Counted from the first letter of the stretch, positions 1 through 6,211 are shown. The stretch: 17,520 nucleotides of DNA from Elusimicrobiaceae bacterium (GCA_024405075.1 JAKSPG010000010.1:1-17520); one strand, 5' to 3'. Numbers and translations are program-made. Notes: a model not told the origin generated them from the letters alone.

Positions 1-200
1 ACAACAACGAGAAGTTCAATAAGCGTGAAGCCATGCGTTTGGGGTTGTTTCATCAATTTGTCATTCCCGAGGTATGTAGTCGGGAATCTTCTGCTGATAA
101 TTTTGCTGGGGGAATAAATCAGCGGAAGATGCCCGACAGAAAATTTCGGGCATGACATGATTTTATTTACGACACTATTTTTAGTATTTTCTCTTTTCAT
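1..200 (-). CDS. Type IV pilin-like protein, N-terminal part with unusually long leader (partial)
   Basis: This gene enters from the left edge and reads leftward. From the ATG at 200-198 the frame is open for 66 codons to the edge. Residues 58 onward read FTLIELLVV, the classic start of a mature class III (type IV) pilin: Phe at +1, Glu at +5, then the hydrophobic helix. Gly57 lies just before the cleavage point, as prepilin peptidase expects. The ATG at 200 has AAGGAG five bases upstream. A second in-frame ATG at 53-51 would give an ordinary 8-residue leader (MKQPQTHG) but has no convincing ribosome site. If the upstream start is used the leader is 57 residues, and its codons 15-48 or so come from a palindromic repeat at 59-157. 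The product would be a membrane-inserted prepilin assembled into a pilus or pseudopilus. The variable C-terminal part is outside the window. Identity as a pilin is firm; the start is less sure. Confidence 0.82.
   Translation of the reverse strand, partial: MKRENTKNSVVNKIMSCPKFSVGHLPLIYSPSKIISRRFPTTYLGNDKLMKQPQTHGFTLIELLVV
59..157. repeat. Imperfect palindromic repeat element inside the pilin leader
   Basis: The outer arms 59-70 (tgtcattcccga) and 146-157 (tcgggcatgaca) are complementary at 11 of 12 positions. The inner arms 79-98 and 118-137 are complementary at 18 of 20. Short extra hairpins between the arms (cccga...tcggg around 65-85, and gcccga...cgggc around 131-151) would give a cross-shaped fold. 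The size (about 99 bp), the TGTCAT ends and the nested symmetry resemble small dispersed palindromes such as REP-type or Rickettsia palindromic elements. Only one copy is in this window, so mobility is inferred and not seen. It adds no stop codon to the pilin frame. Confidence 0.6.
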
Positions 201-230
201 ATGGTCTCCTTTTTGTTTTTGAGACCATAT
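199..230 (-). promoter_or_regulatory. Hairpin covering the pilin ribosome site and start codon
   Basis: A perfect 10-bp inverted repeat, atatggtctc at 199-208 and gagaccatat at 221-230, has a 12-base A-rich loop in the minus-strand RNA. In that RNA the 3' arm contains the end of the AAGGAG ribosome site and the first bases of the ATG at 200, so folding would hide the start. There is no T-run after it in either direction, so it is not a normal terminator. A role as translational switch or thermosensor is inferred from position alone. Confidence 0.5.
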
Positions 231-486
231 AAAAACGGCTATCGTAACGGACCTCCGCAAAGATATCCAAATACAACAGCCGTGGCTTGCCACGCGTAAG
301 CGTGGCAAACACTCGGCACTACACACCCAGGGGATCAGCCCGAATATGTAGTGCCTATAACGACTGTTTTTGACTTTGCGGAGAACTTCTTTTGGAAGTT
401 ATCCCGTATCCACATACGGCTCAAAAACAGATTAAATTGTAGTTTCGGCGCGTTGGTAGCGCGCCAACATGCTCCTAATAAAAACC
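231..486 (-). ncRNA. Candidate structured RNA with an interleaved pseudoknot (family not recognised)
   Basis: This gene-free stretch is full of perfect inverted repeats. They are 447-452/460-465 (6 bp), 421-430/364-373 (10 bp, helix A), 404-409/414-419 (6 bp), 384-389/395-400 (6 bp), 374-383/253-262 (10 bp, helix B), 347-355/315-323 (9 bp) and 300-308/287-295 (9 bp with a 4-base loop). Helix B starts inside the loop closed by helix A and finishes far outside it, which is the A-B-A'-B' order of a pseudoknot; A' and B abut with no gap. Minus orientation is favoured by an extended -10 (TGTTATAAT) at 501-493 and a U-run near 235-231. I see no tmRNA tRNA-like end, no RNase P conserved core and no SRP motif. 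It may be a free RNA or the long 5' leader of the pilin at 200-1. The 3' end and strand are uncertain. Confidence 0.5.
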
Positions 487-492
487 TAATTT

Positions 493-501
493 ATTATAAC
501 A
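493..501 (-). promoter_or_regulatory. Extended -10 promoter for the structured RNA / pilin leader
   Basis: On the minus strand, TGTTATAAT gives a perfect TATAAT preceded by TGn. It lies just past the ybeY stop codon. No good -35 is visible 16-18 bases upstream, which extended -10 promoters can tolerate. Transcription would begin near 486 and run left into the inverted-repeat region. Confidence 0.5.
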
Positions 502-504
502 AAT

Positions 505-951
505 TTATTTTTTTAGTATGGCGACAATAATCTTTTCCGCTTGTCGGTCCATTTCCGCACGGTCTTGGGGGGCGTGATCGTCCATGCCCGATAAGTGCAG
601 CGCGCCGTGTGTGACGTACATCATCATTTCCTGCAAAATCGTGTGATTAAAATTTTTCGCATTTTTGCGTGCCACCTGATAGCACACAAAAATATCGCCA
701 AATGCCCACGGTTCACCGGGCGGCAACACAGGCGGCCGCGCATGATTAAACGAAATGACGTCCGTTACGTAATTATGGCCCAAAAATTCTTTATTCACGC
801 GTAAAATTTCTTTTTCGTCTACAAAAATCACGTTAACTTCCATATTTTGCCGCGCAAAATTTTTTAGGCCTTTTTGCAGGGCCTGCTTAAATAAACCCGT
901 GCGGCGCAAATAACGTGGGACGTCTGTTTGGTAAAAGATATGTGCGTTCAT
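505..951 (-). CDS. ybeY: Endoribonuclease YbeY (rRNA maturation factor)
   Basis: YbeY is a zinc-dependent single-strand endoribonuclease that matures the 3' end of 16S rRNA and takes part in ribosome quality control in the cytoplasm. The 148 residues match the family's usual length. The metal-site motif is HGALHLSGMDDH at 115-126: His115 and His119 fit H-x3-H, but the third ligand position (x5 later) is Asp125, with a His at 126. A GYDD-type third position is, from memory, found in several phyla, so the enzyme need not be dead. TDVISF at 63-68 is the other conserved block. It follows glgC in the same direction, but an intrinsic terminator lies between them and its T-tract ends only 3 bases before this ATG. 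No Shine-Dalgarno sequence precedes the start. The N-terminal strand of the fold supports this ATG over later Met codons. Confidence 0.92.
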   Translation of the reverse strand: MNAHIFYQTDVPRYLRRTGLFKQALQKGLKNFARQNMEVNVIFVDEKEILRVNKEFLGHNYVTDVISFNHARPPVLPPGEPWAFGDIFVCYQVARKNAKNFNHTILQEMMMYVTHGALHLSGMDDHAPQDRAEMDRQAEKIIVAILKK

Positions 952-954
952 AAT

Positions 955-981
955 AAAAAAGCCGCGCTTACGGGCGCGGCT
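955..981 (-). terminator. Intrinsic terminator between glgC and ybeY
   Basis: In the minus-strand RNA a GC-rich 8-bp stem (AGCCGCGC / GCGCGGCT, 6-base loop) is followed by six T. It begins 7 bases after the glgC stop and ends 3 bases before the ybeY ATG. It should end most transcripts from the thyX-glgC side. Confidence 0.85.
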
Positions 982-987
982 TTCGGT

Positions 988-2196
988 TTAGAATTTGTTT
1001 TTCCCGCGCGGGATAACGACAATGCCCGACGGGTCTATATAGTACTTTTGAGCATCCGTCTCCATATTGTGCCCGATTGTTTGGCGCGGAGCCACGGTGT
1101 TAAAGCGGTCCATGACTACTTTTTTGAGTTTGGCACCGGCTTTGATTTCGCAATTATCCATGATGACACAATCTTCAATTTCGGCCCCTTCACCTACAAA
1201 TACACTGCCGCTGATGACGGAGTGTTTGATTTTGGCTTTGGGGTGAATAATACACCCGTCGCCAACCATGGAATTGATGACCGTTCCACCTAAAAATTTG
1301 GTGGGCGGTACGCGGTTAATCGTCGTGCTGATCGGCCAGGCCGGGTTATTTAAATCCAGTTTTGGTTTGGGGCCCAGCAAATCCATGTTGGTTTGCCAGA
1401 ATGATTCAATCGTTCCCACATCGCGCCAGTAACCTTGTTCTTCGTACGGTTTGGCACCGGGGAGCGTTTGGCTTTGGAAGTTATAGGCAAACGTGCGGTG
1501 ATCGCTTAAAATTTGGGGCAAAATATGTTTACCAAAGTCCAGGGCGGGTACGTCGCAAAAACGCTTTTGCAGTACTTGTAGTAAAACATCCGTGTTAAAA
1601 ATGTAATTACCCATGGACGCATATGCCGCTTTGGGGTTGCCGGGAATGGCTTTAGGGTGGGCCGGTTTTTCGTCAAATTGGGTAATACGGTCCTGGTGAT
1701 CCACCCCCAGTACGCCAAATGCGGTGGCGGCCTCTATAGGCACGGTATTGGCCGCTACGGTAACGTCGGCCTTGTTTTTCAAGTGGAAATCAATCATTTG
1801 CCGTACGTCCATGCGGTAGATGTGGTCCGCGCCGAAGATAGCTACCAGGTCCGGCGCAAAGTCTTTGACCAAATTGATATTCTGGCGTACGGAATCGGCC
1901 GTGCCGCGGTACCAAATTTCACCCAAGCGCATTTGCGGCGGTACGCAGGTTAAAAAGTGGTCTGCCACAATACCTTCCGAGCGCCACGTCGTACGTAGAT
2001 ACTCAATTAAACTTTGTGACAAATACTGCACCAGTACATAAGATGAAAAGATGCCGGAGTTGACGAAGTTAGATAATACAAAATCCACAATGCGGTACTT
2101 CCCGCCAAACGGAACAGATGGTTTGGAGCGGTCTTTCGTAAGCGGATATAGGCGTTCGCCTTTTCCGCCGGCCATAATCATGCCCAGGATTCTCAT
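988..2196 (-). CDS. glgC: Glucose-1-phosphate adenylyltransferase (ADP-glucose pyrophosphorylase)
   Basis: This enzyme makes ADP-glucose from ATP and glucose-1-phosphate, the committed step of bacterial glycogen synthesis. The 402 residues have the normal two-part layout. An N-terminal nucleotidyltransferase begins with MIMAGGKGERLYPLTKDRSK (residues 6-25), and the C-terminal part from about residue 300 is a left-handed beta helix with hexapeptide-type repeats (for example IIHPKAKIKHSVISG). GADHIYRMD near residue 123 fits the conserved metal/substrate loop. The start has a strong AAGGGGGAAGG ribosome site. It lies 24 bases after thyX in the same operon-like run and is followed by a terminator. 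No glycogen synthase or branching enzyme lies in the window, so the other glycogen genes are elsewhere. Confidence 0.95.
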   Translation of the reverse strand: MRILGMIMAGGKGERLYPLTKDRSKPSVPFGGKYRIVDFVLSNFVNSGIFSSYVLVQYLSQSLIEYLRTTWRSEGIVADHFLTCVPPQMRLGEIWYRGTADSVRQNINLVKDFAPDLVAIFGADHIYRMDVRQMIDFHLKNKADVTVAANTVPIEAATAFGVLGVDHQDRITQFDEKPAHPKAIPGNPKAAYASMGNYIFNTDVLLQVLQKRFCDVPALDFGKHILPQILSDHRTFAYNFQSQTLPGAKPYEEQGYWRDVGTIESFWQTNMDLLGPKPKLDLNNPAWPISTTINRVPPTKFLGGTVINSMVGDGCIIHPKAKIKHSVISGSVFVGEGAEIEDCVIMDNCEIKAGAKLKKVVMDRFNTVAPRQTIGHNMETDAQKYYIDPSGIVVIPRGKNKF

Positions 2197-2220
2197 ACCT
2201 TCCCCCTTAAAATTGCTTCG

Positions 2221-2913
2221 TTATTCTGACCCAAGCGGTAGTTGCCGCTGCAAGGCCTCAAATGCTTCCCACGACCACGGCATTTTTTCCGCTACGATTT
2301 TGGCAATTTCGTCTGCGTAGACGCGGATTTCCTGCTGGGCGTGTTTGTCGGTACGTAAGCATAAAAAATTAAATAAACTGCGGGCGTTTACACTCCAGTA
2401 AAACTGCGTGTATTGGCACACGGGCAATACACCGCGCGCCATTTCGCGCGCCACGCCGGCTTCAATCAGTTTGTGGTAAGCGGCATAGGATGCTTCCACA
2501 CTTTGTTCGTAAATTTTGCGTAATGCTTCGTTATCAAGTGAGGTATCCGCCACGGACCCTTGTTTGTTTTTGGTGTCTTGGCCGCGGAAGGACGAGGGGA
2601 TGTAAAATTCGTCTTTCACTTCGGTATAGCGTGCGCTGACTTCGTTATAAGAGCCCCAGCGGTGGCGCATCCACTGCCGGGCAACGTAAATCGGGCAGCA
2701 GATATGAAATTGGAAATAACAATGTTCAAACGGTGTGTGATGCGCGTGTTGCATTAAGTATTTAATCAAGCGTTTATCTTGTTCTTCGCCTTTGGAAACC
2801 GCCCCAAAAGATACCCGGGCCGCTTGTACGGCGCGGTCATCTCCGCCCATAAAATCTACCAGGCGCACAAATCCTTTATCCAACACGTTTATTTTTTCAG
2901 TAGAGGCTTGCAT
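2221..2913 (-). CDS. thyX: FAD-dependent thymidylate synthase ThyX
   Basis: ThyX methylates dUMP to dTMP using methylene-tetrahydrofolate, FAD and NADPH, and is unrelated in fold to ThyA. The signature RHRx7S is present as RHRWGSYNEVS at residues 83-93. HHTPFEH at 59-65 is the second conserved block, which contributes to the flavin and substrate site. At 230 residues it has ordinary family length. AGGAG five to six bases before the ATG supports the start. It sits between the secreted-protein gene upstream (14-base gap) and glgC downstream. The neighbours share no pathway with it, so the cluster looks like simple co-transcription. Confidence 0.96.
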   Translation of the reverse strand: MQASTEKINVLDKGFVRLVDFMGGDDRAVQAARVSFGAVSKGEEQDKRLIKYLMQHAHHTPFEHCYFQFHICCPIYVARQWMRHRWGSYNEVSARYTEVKDEFYIPSSFRGQDTKNKQGSVADTSLDNEALRKIYEQSVEASYAAYHKLIEAGVAREMARGVLPVCQYTQFYWSVNARSLFNFLCLRTDKHAQQEIRVYADEIAKIVAEKMPWSWEAFEALQRQLPLGSE

Positions 2914-2927
2914 GTTATCTCCTAAAT

Positions 2928-4241
2928 TTAATTAAAAATCTCCACAACAGCACTTTGCCCGTCCGGCAATACCTCGGCGGCCAACACCGAGTTTTGACGG
3001 CAGGCGGTGTCGTACACAAAACCGTCTAAGTTCACCGTGTCCGTGCGGGTAAGACGTCCTTTGTCAAATGAAATGAAATGAAGTTTGGCGTTGTCGTAGT
3101 GCCCAAACAGGTCCGACAGCATACCCAACTTCGCTATGTTTTCCACCGCGACTAACACGGGTTTATCCGGCGCATTTATTACTTGCAAAGAGGGGTAGAA
3201 CTTCACAATCTCTTGCTTATATTTTACACGATTTGGAGCTCCAACGGGTACATCTTTATTTTCAGTAGTTTTTCCGTTGGCGGTTTCCATTTTAATCCGC
3301 CCGTAGGGGGAAGTGTAAATAAGCTGCGCCGGGGCCGTTTCATCCGGGCGGAAAAAGTTGATACCCGTTAGCCAGCTGCGTCGGCTGGAAACAACTTGTT
3401 TGTCCCCTTTAAAGTGGCCGTCTTCATAAACGAGTTTGCGCGCGTTACCGGGGTAAGCTCCGGCGATAAACGGTTTTTGCATCCAAATTGTTTTTTCTTT
3501 GCCGCAACCGATTTCTTTTACAAAATACGGTAGCGTATCCAGCGTAACCCAATGGCCGTTTTCGTGCGCAAGTACCAGCGTGGAAATACGGGCATGTTGC
3601 TCGTCGTAAACCGTTACAAAAATTTCAGCGGTTTCTGCCTGGCGAAGCGGCGCGGCAGACAGCGTAAGCGGTTTGGTGCCGGACGGGATTTTGTAAGAGA
3701 GTTTTTCTTCTAATTTTTCCCCATTGCGGGCCCAAACGGTTATTAAGCCCTTATCGGAAAGTGTGATGAGATTATCCGCCCCCGGTTGGGTTACGTCGGC
3801 GGTGGAAAGGCTGATAATTTCTTGATTAACGGGCTCAAAAACGGTCTTTTGGTGAGTGCTGGATGAGGTTGTAGTTGCGGGGGTTCCCGCGGAAGTCGTT
3901 GGGGCCGGGATTTGTAGTTGTTGGGTGATAACGGCTTCCTGCCCGACTTGCACCCCGGCAACGGAAGGGAGTTTGCCCACTGCGTACAAAGGTTGCACTT
4001 CGGTGATGTTCCCTTCGGGCGAGTAATTGTACAACAGCCCCAAGTCTTTACCGGTTTTGGGATTTGTTAGCTTTTCGGAAGATAAAATTACTTTAAATAC
4101 GTCGCCTGTGTGCACCGTGGTTTCCAGCGAGGACGTATCCAAATAAACTTGGTTATTTTTCACACGCACGACCGTCACTTGCGCGGAAGCCAGTGCCGGG
4201 AATAAAAACAGAAAAGACAAAAGAAACAATTTTATTTTCAT
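2928..4241 (-). CDS. Secreted beta-rich protein, possible beta-propeller, function unknown
   Basis: I do not recognise this family. From the ATG at 4241 (437 residues) the protein starts with a clean Sec signal peptide, MKIKLFLLSFLFLFPALASA, with cleavage likely before Gln21. A longer frame from an ATG at 4259 would add six residues (MVYMYY) ahead of the signal, which is less natural. After the signal come about 90 residues of beta-rich sequence, then a Thr/Ser/Pro linker (PAPTTSAGTPATTTSSSTHQ). The remainder repeats short strand-turn units such as NLITLSDKGLITVWARNG and VLVAVENIAKLGMLSD, which looks like a VCBS- or WD-like propeller reading periplasmic or surface ligands. This fold guess is weak. 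It is the first gene of the run leading to thyX and glgC and is divergent from mazG. Cysteines are few. Confidence 0.72.
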   Translation of the reverse strand: MKIKLFLLSFLFLFPALASAQVTVVRVKNNQVYLDTSSLETTVHTGDVFKVILSSEKLTNPKTGKDLGLLYNYSPEGNITEVQPLYAVGKLPSVAGVQVGQEAVITQQLQIPAPTTSAGTPATTTSSSTHQKTVFEPVNQEIISLSTADVTQPGADNLITLSDKGLITVWARNGEKLEEKLSYKIPSGTKPLTLSAAPLRQAETAEIFVTVYDEQHARISTLVLAHENGHWVTLDTLPYFVKEIGCGKEKTIWMQKPFIAGAYPGNARKLVYEDGHFKGDKQVVSSRRSWLTGINFFRPDETAPAQLIYTSPYGRIKMETANGKTTENKDVPVGAPNRVKYKQEIVKFYPSLQVINAPDKPVLVAVENIAKLGMLSDLFGHYDNAKLHFISFDKGRLTRTDTVNLDGFVYDTACRQNSVLAAEVLPDGQSAVVEIFN

Positions 4242-4246
4242 ATAAT
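4241..4246 (+). promoter_or_regulatory. Possible -10 box for mazG
   Basis: A perfect TATAAT lies 31 bases before the mazG start, inside the short divergent region. No acceptable -35 is visible at the right distance, so this is a weak call. Confidence 0.3.
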
Positions 4247-4249
4247 ACA

Positions 4250-4278
4250 TGTATACCATTTTTCCCCAGAGGATACAA
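4250..4278 (-). promoter_or_regulatory. Promoter of the secreted-protein/thyX/glgC run, nearly leaderless
   Basis: On the minus strand TTGTAT (4278-4273), a 17-base spacer and TATACA (4255-4250) preceded by TGG form an extended -10 promoter. The -10 ends 8 bases before the ATG at 4241, so the transcript should begin within a base or two of that codon. This favours the 4241 start over 4259, which would fall in the promoter spacer. Confidence 0.5.
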
Positions 4279-4658
4279 TGAAAAAAACATTTAGTGAGTT
4301 GGTAGAAACATTTGCCGTTTTACGCGGGCCCAATGGGTGTCCGTGGGATAGGAAGCAAACCCACGAAAGTTTAATTAAGAACTTGCGCGAAGAAACCGAA
4401 GAATTGGTGGCCGCTATTGAAAAGAAAGACCCCGAAAACATGAAAGAGGAATTGGGGGATGTGCTGTTGCAGGTGCTTCTGCACAGCCAAATTGCGTCGG
4501 AAGAAAAATTGTTTACCATTGACGATGTGATTGAAGGCCTGTACGATAAACTTCACCGCCGCCACCCGCACGTGTTCGGCGCGCACGCCAAAGCCACCTC
4601 GCCCGAGGAAGCCCTGGCTGTTTGGAAAGAGATGAAAAAGAAGGAAAAAGAAAAATAA
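4278..4658 (+). CDS. mazG: Single-domain MazG nucleotide pyrophosphohydrolase
   Basis: MazG-type enzymes hydrolyse (d)NTPs to NMP and pyrophosphate with Mg2+ and clean up unwanted nucleotides. The sequence GPNGCPWDRKQTHESL (residues 17-32) is the typical MazG opening. REETEEL (36-42) and EELGDVLLQ (about 56-64) supply the EExxE and ExxD acidic metal ligands. RRHPHVF at 94-100 is also a family hallmark. With 126 residues it is a single domain, about half of the two-domain E. coli MazG, and it ends in a Lys/Glu-rich tail. AGAGG seven bases upstream supports the ATG. It is divergent from the secreted-protein gene with only 36 bases between the two starts, and it precedes the SPFH gene by 83 bases. 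Confidence 0.9.
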   Translation: MKKTFSELVETFAVLRGPNGCPWDRKQTHESLIKNLREETEELVAAIEKKDPENMKEELGDVLLQVLLHSQIASEEKLFTIDDVIEGLYDKLHRRHPHVFGAHAKATSPEEALAVWKEMKKKEKEK

Positions 4659-4741
4659 CGTGCCGGGTGTGCGTGGTTTTTCGTCCCGCGCGCAAATAAA
4701 CTGTTTTGAAGAAGTAAAATTCAAATTAATAAGGAGCAATT

Positions 4742-5554
4742 ATGCGTAATGTAACCCCTGTGTCTGTTCATTCCGGCTGGTGGATTTTTCCGCTGGTTGT
4801 ATTGTTGTTTTTTGTTATTGCTGCGTTTGACTCGTATTTTACGGTTTCCGCCGGCAATGTGGCGGTTAAGCTGCGTTTTGGTAAGTTAATAGGTGCGTAT
4901 GGCGAAGGCATCCACTACAAAATGCCGTTTGTAGATAGTGTGGAAAAATTTTCGGTGCGTATTAAGAAAGATTCTTTTGAAACGGAAGCGTTTTCCAAAG
5001 ATTTGCAGACGGTCGGCTTGACGCTGGCGGTCAACCACCGCATTTTGCCTAACACGGTGGAATCTATTTACCGCAATTTGGGGCCGGAATATACCAACAC
5101 GATTTTAAAACCGATGGTAGAAGAGTGGACCAAAGCCGTAATCGCCAAATACTCTGCCGACAGTTTGATTTCAAACCGCGTGGAAGTAGCACGGGAACTT
5201 AACGAAATTCTAAAAGCTAAAATGGCCGAGAAAGAAGTCATCGTGTCTGACATTGCCATCACGAATTTTGAATTTTCCAAACAGTTTTTAAAAGCGGTGG
5301 AAGAAAAACAAATCGCCGAGCAGGAAGCCAAACGCGCTACCAATTTGGTAGAAAAAGTAAAAAAAGAAGCCGAACAGAAAATCTTGCAAGCCGAAGCGGA
5401 AGCTAAGTCGCTACGGTTACAACGCGAAGTGGTTTCGGATAATTTAATTAAACTGCGCCAGGTGGAAGCGCAACTTAGAGCCATTGAAAAATGGGACGGT
5501 CGTATGCCGCAGTATATGGCGGGCGGCCAGTTGCCGTTTGTGATGGTAAAATAA
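4742..5554 (+). CDS. SPFH/prohibitin-like membrane protein
   Basis: This is a membrane-anchored stomatin/prohibitin/flotillin-type protein. Such proteins form ring scaffolds on membranes and often influence membrane proteases. One transmembrane helix spans roughly residues 13-29 (WWIFPLVVLLFFVIAAF). The SPFH domain follows (about 33-200), opening with VSAGNVAVKLRFGKLIGAYGEG and GIHYKMPFVD, which is typical of prohibitins. An Ala/Glu/Lys-rich coiled coil covers about 185-240 (EEKQIAEQEAKRATNLVEKV). The 270 residues match the family. AAGGAG six bases before the ATG supports the start, and a strong terminator follows. No partner protease gene lies next to it. Specific function is unknown. Confidence 0.9.
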   Translation: MRNVTPVSVHSGWWIFPLVVLLFFVIAAFDSYFTVSAGNVAVKLRFGKLIGAYGEGIHYKMPFVDSVEKFSVRIKKDSFETEAFSKDLQTVGLTLAVNHRILPNTVESIYRNLGPEYTNTILKPMVEEWTKAVIAKYSADSLISNRVEVARELNEILKAKMAEKEVIVSDIAITNFEFSKQFLKAVEEKQIAEQEAKRATNLVEKVKKEAEQKILQAEAEAKSLRLQREVVSDNLIKLRQVEAQLRAIEKWDGRMPQYMAGGQLPFVMVK

Positions 5555-5572
5555 AATTTTCCACTTGTAATA

Positions 5573-5608
5573 AAAGAGGGGCTCTTTGCAGGGCCCCTCT
5601 TTATTTTT
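5573..5608 (+). terminator. Intrinsic terminator after the SPFH gene
   Basis: A perfect 10-bp GC-rich stem, aaagaggggc at 5573-5582 with gcccctcttt at 5593-5602, is followed by a T-rich run to 5608. It lies 18 bases after the stop codon and insulates pilin cassette 1 from mazG-SPFH transcription. Confidence 0.9.
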
Positions 5609-5638
5609 GATTGTTTTCCGTCGGGTTAAAAATAAAAC

Positions 5639-5666
5639 TTGACTTTGTTTTTTTTTTTGATACCAT
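5639..5666 (+). promoter_or_regulatory. Pilin cassette 1 promoter with 11-T spacer tract
   Basis: TTGACT (5639-5644) and an extended -10, TG-A-TACCAT (-10 at 5661-5666), are separated by 16 bases, 11 of which are an unbroken T run (5648-5658). The same arrangement, also with 11 T, stands before pilin 2. The -10 ends 34 bases before the ATG. Homopolymers at this place can change promoter strength by slippage; this is inferred, not observed. Confidence 0.65.
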
Positions 5667-5700
5667 GCGATTATAACCTAACTAAAGTGAGGGGATACGT

Positions 5701-6201
5701 ATGGAAAAGAAAAATGGTTTGTTGATCCGTTTAGATGTAAAAGCATTTACATTAATTGAGTTGTTAGTGGTCGTGTTAATTATCGGCATACTCGCCGCCG
5801 TGGCGTTGCCGCAGTATCAAAAAGCGGTGGAAAAGGCGCGTATGACGGAAGCCGTTGCGTTAGTAAAAACAATTGCGCAAGCGCAAGAACGCTACAAACT
5901 TGCCAACGGCCAATGGGCTGCGGCCACCGAGATAGACTCTTTGGATATTGAAATTCCACATACCAGCACGACTGTTTGGAACAGAATAACACGTTTAGTA
6001 ACAAAGGACTTTGCTTACTCTTGCCGTGGTTCTAATTATGGCGTTGCTGAAGATATTGCTGTTGCACAGCGGGTTCCTGTCGGGACAAAATATTTTATTG
6101 CCGTTAATGAGGAAGGTGAAATTCGTTGCGGTACTTATTCCGATGTAACTACTATTCAGCAGAAACTTTGCGATGAATTTAATGTTAAAGGTACCTTATA
6201 A
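5701..6201 (+). CDS. Type IV pilin-like protein (PilE-like), cassette 1
   Basis: This is a prepilin with a 15-residue leader (MEKKNGLLIRLDVKA) and a mature protein beginning FTLIELLVVVLIIGILAA, with Glu at +5. The residue before the cleavage site is Ala and not the usual Gly. The hydrophobic helix (about 17-40) anchors the subunit in the inner membrane before assembly. The rest (166 residues in all) has three cysteines (YSCRG, IRCGT, KLCDE) that may form the C-terminal disulfide. GAGGGG seven bases upstream supports the ATG. The gene stands alone with its own promoter. Its stop is 10 bases from the queA stop on the other strand with no terminator between. Assembly genes (pilB, pilC, pilD, pilQ) are not here, so which pilus uses it is unknown. 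Confidence 0.93.
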   Translation: MEKKNGLLIRLDVKAFTLIELLVVVLIIGILAAVALPQYQKAVEKARMTEAVALVKTIAQAQERYKLANGQWAAATEIDSLDIEIPHTSTTVWNRITRLVTKDFAYSCRGSNYGVAEDIAVAQRVPVGTKYFIAVNEEGEIRCGTYSDVTTIQQKLCDEFNVKGTL

Positions 6202-6211
6202 GGCCAACATT

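Noticed and set aside
404..424. Resemblance to group II intron domain V (GAGCCGTAT on the minus strand followed by ATACGG)
   Set aside because: The hairpin is only 6 bp with a 4-base loop. Domain V needs about 34 bases with an AGC triad, bulge and GNRA loop, and no reverse transcriptase gene is nearby.
231..486. Identification of the structured region as 6S RNA, tmRNA, RNase P RNA or SRP RNA
   Set aside because: No tRNA-like TpsiC arm, no RNase P core sequence, no SRP loop motif, and the two internal perfect hairpins do not fit the long single-rod 6S fold.
4242..4259. Start of the secreted protein at 4259
   Set aside because: It puts six residues in front of a complete signal peptide and lies within the likely promoter; a weak GGGGA upstream leaves a small doubt.
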